A stretch of 64,000 nucleotides of DNA, taken from NCBI RefSeq assembly GCF_014137995.1, contig NZ_JACGWV010000003.1, forward strand, positions 620,001 to 684,000, written 5' to 3'. A program made the translations under genes and the position numbers. Below, piece by piece: positions 62,609-64,000 of the stretch. Every line of letters starts with the position of its first letter. Positions within the stretch are counted from its first letter, which is position 1. The notes beneath the pieces were generated by a model, which worked only from the letters and a program-made list of their open reading frames with translations, was not told the DNA's origin and did not search any database. The stretch comes from Promicromonospora sukumoe (GTDB lineage: Bacteria; Actinomycetota; Actinomycetes; Actinomycetales; Cellulomonadaceae).

Positions 62609-62639
62609 GCTGACGAGAGACGATTGAGGACAGGTTTCC

Positions 62640-63476
<837 letters not shown>

Positions 63477-63490
63477 TAGGAGCCTGAAAC

Positions 63491-63772
63491 ATGCCTCGTA
63501 GCCTGAAGAAGGGCCCCTTCGTAGACGGACACCTTCAGAAGAAGGTGGACGTCCAGAACGAGAAGGGGACCAAGACAGTCATCAAGACCTGGTCCCGTCG
63601 GTCGGTTGTCACGCCCGACTTTCTCGGTCACACCTTTGCCGTGCACGACGGTCGTAAGCACGTCCCGGTCTTCGTGACCGAGGCGATGGTCGGCCACAAG
63701 CTCGGCGAGTTCGCTCCCACGCGGACCTTCCGCGGCCACGTGAAGGACGACAGGAAGGGTCGTCGCCGCTGA
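63491..63772 (+). CDS. rpsS: 30S ribosomal protein S19
   Basis: 93 residues, [19 protein letters not shown] start and [20 protein letters not shown] end, both typical. S19 binds the small-subunit head beside S13. Start ATG follows AGGAGCC by a short gap, 14 bases after rplB. Confidence 0.98.
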   Translation: MPRSLKKGPFVDGHLQKKVDVQNEKGTKTVIKTWSRRSVVTPDFLGHTFAVHDGRKHVPVFVTEAMVGHKLGEFAPTRTFRGHVKDDRKGRRR

Positions 63773-63840
63773 GGCGTAGGGATCTCCCTACCCACAGCAG
63801 TGATGATCTGGACTGTCTGAGAAAAGGAAGCAGGACAGCA

Positions 63841-64000
63841 ATGGAAGCCAAGGCGCAGGCGCGGTTCGTCCGTGTCACGCCCCAGAAGGCCCGGCGCGTC
63901 GTGGACCTCATCCGTGGCAAGCAGGCCTCTGAGGCCGTCGCGGTGCTGAAGTTCGCACCGCAGGCCGCCAGCGAGCCGATCCGCAAGGTTGTGGAGAGCG
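63841..64000 (+). CDS. rplV: 50S ribosomal protein L22, N-terminal part
   Basis: The first 53 codons are present and the gene runs past the window. The start [20 protein letters not shown] and the following [17 protein letters not shown] match L22, which contacts all rRNA domains and lines the exit tunnel. AAAGGAAG lies upstream of the ATG. The rest of the gene cannot be judged. Confidence 0.95.
   Translation, partial: MEAKAQARFVRVTPQKARRVVDLIRGKQASEAVAVLKFAPQAASEPIRKVVES

Overview
The window is very GC-rich and reads as the chromosome of a Gram-positive actinobacterium. Evidence includes the tRNA/rpmG/MaoC-type dehydratase/murB and tRNA-Trp/secE/nusG/rplKA/rplJL/rpoBC/rpsLG-fusA-tuf/rpsJ-rplCDWB-rpsS-rplV gene order, TTG starts on rpoB and rpoC, a type VII (ESX) secretion remnant and a two-domain NusG with an acidic N-terminal extension. 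The gene content fits Micrococcales (Promicromonosporaceae or Cellulomonadaceae type); this placement is inference from memory of such genomes, not a database result.

Layout. 1-3541: end of a type VII secretion locus (EccC C-terminus, a WXG100 protein, a WXG100 protein fused to a glycine-rich hydrophobic tail, two unknown partners). 3679-15377: metabolic and regulatory genes (ferredoxin-NADP reductase, HtpX protease, YajQ, a MerR regulator, class II glutamine amidotransferase, DUF1963-like protein, DHA2 efflux pump with divergent TetR, HAD phosphatase, PfkB kinase, and an ECF41-like sigma factor divergent from an AhpD/CMD-family protein). 15381-24685: RarD-type permease, tRNA-Tyr/Thr/Met, rpmG, two hot-dog dehydratases, then a block of amidase, C39-like protease, LacI regulator and MFS permease marked by three copies of a long hairpin repeat. 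24842-34659: murB, a lipoprotein L,D-transpeptidase, adenosine deaminase, an unusual membrane Ser/Thr kinase, and an ABC exporter plus two-component system in one overlapping operon.

34888-37682: tRNA-Trp, secE, nusG, rplK, rplA. 37837-46060: a sigma factor, a small protein with a carboxypeptidase-regulatory-like domain, a subtilase without signal peptide and two tandem TPR-CHAT (caspase-like) proteins. This cassette is inserted between rplKA and rplJL, which are neighbours in many bacteria, and is the most interesting unit of the window: a candidate cytoplasmic proteolytic signalling or defence module with its own sigma factor. 46144-64000: rplJL, rpoBC, the str operon and the start of the S10 operon, cut off inside rplV.

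Regulatory sequence is unusually legible. There are good -35/-10 pairs before rpoB, rpsL, rpsJ and the tRNAs, a 28-base block shared by the rpsL and tRNA-Thr promoters, a pair of facing ECF41-type promoters, a perfect TetR-type operator, probable leaderless starts for murB and the efflux gene, and many perfect hairpin terminators. Start sites and family calls are read from sequence by eye; no similarity search was run.
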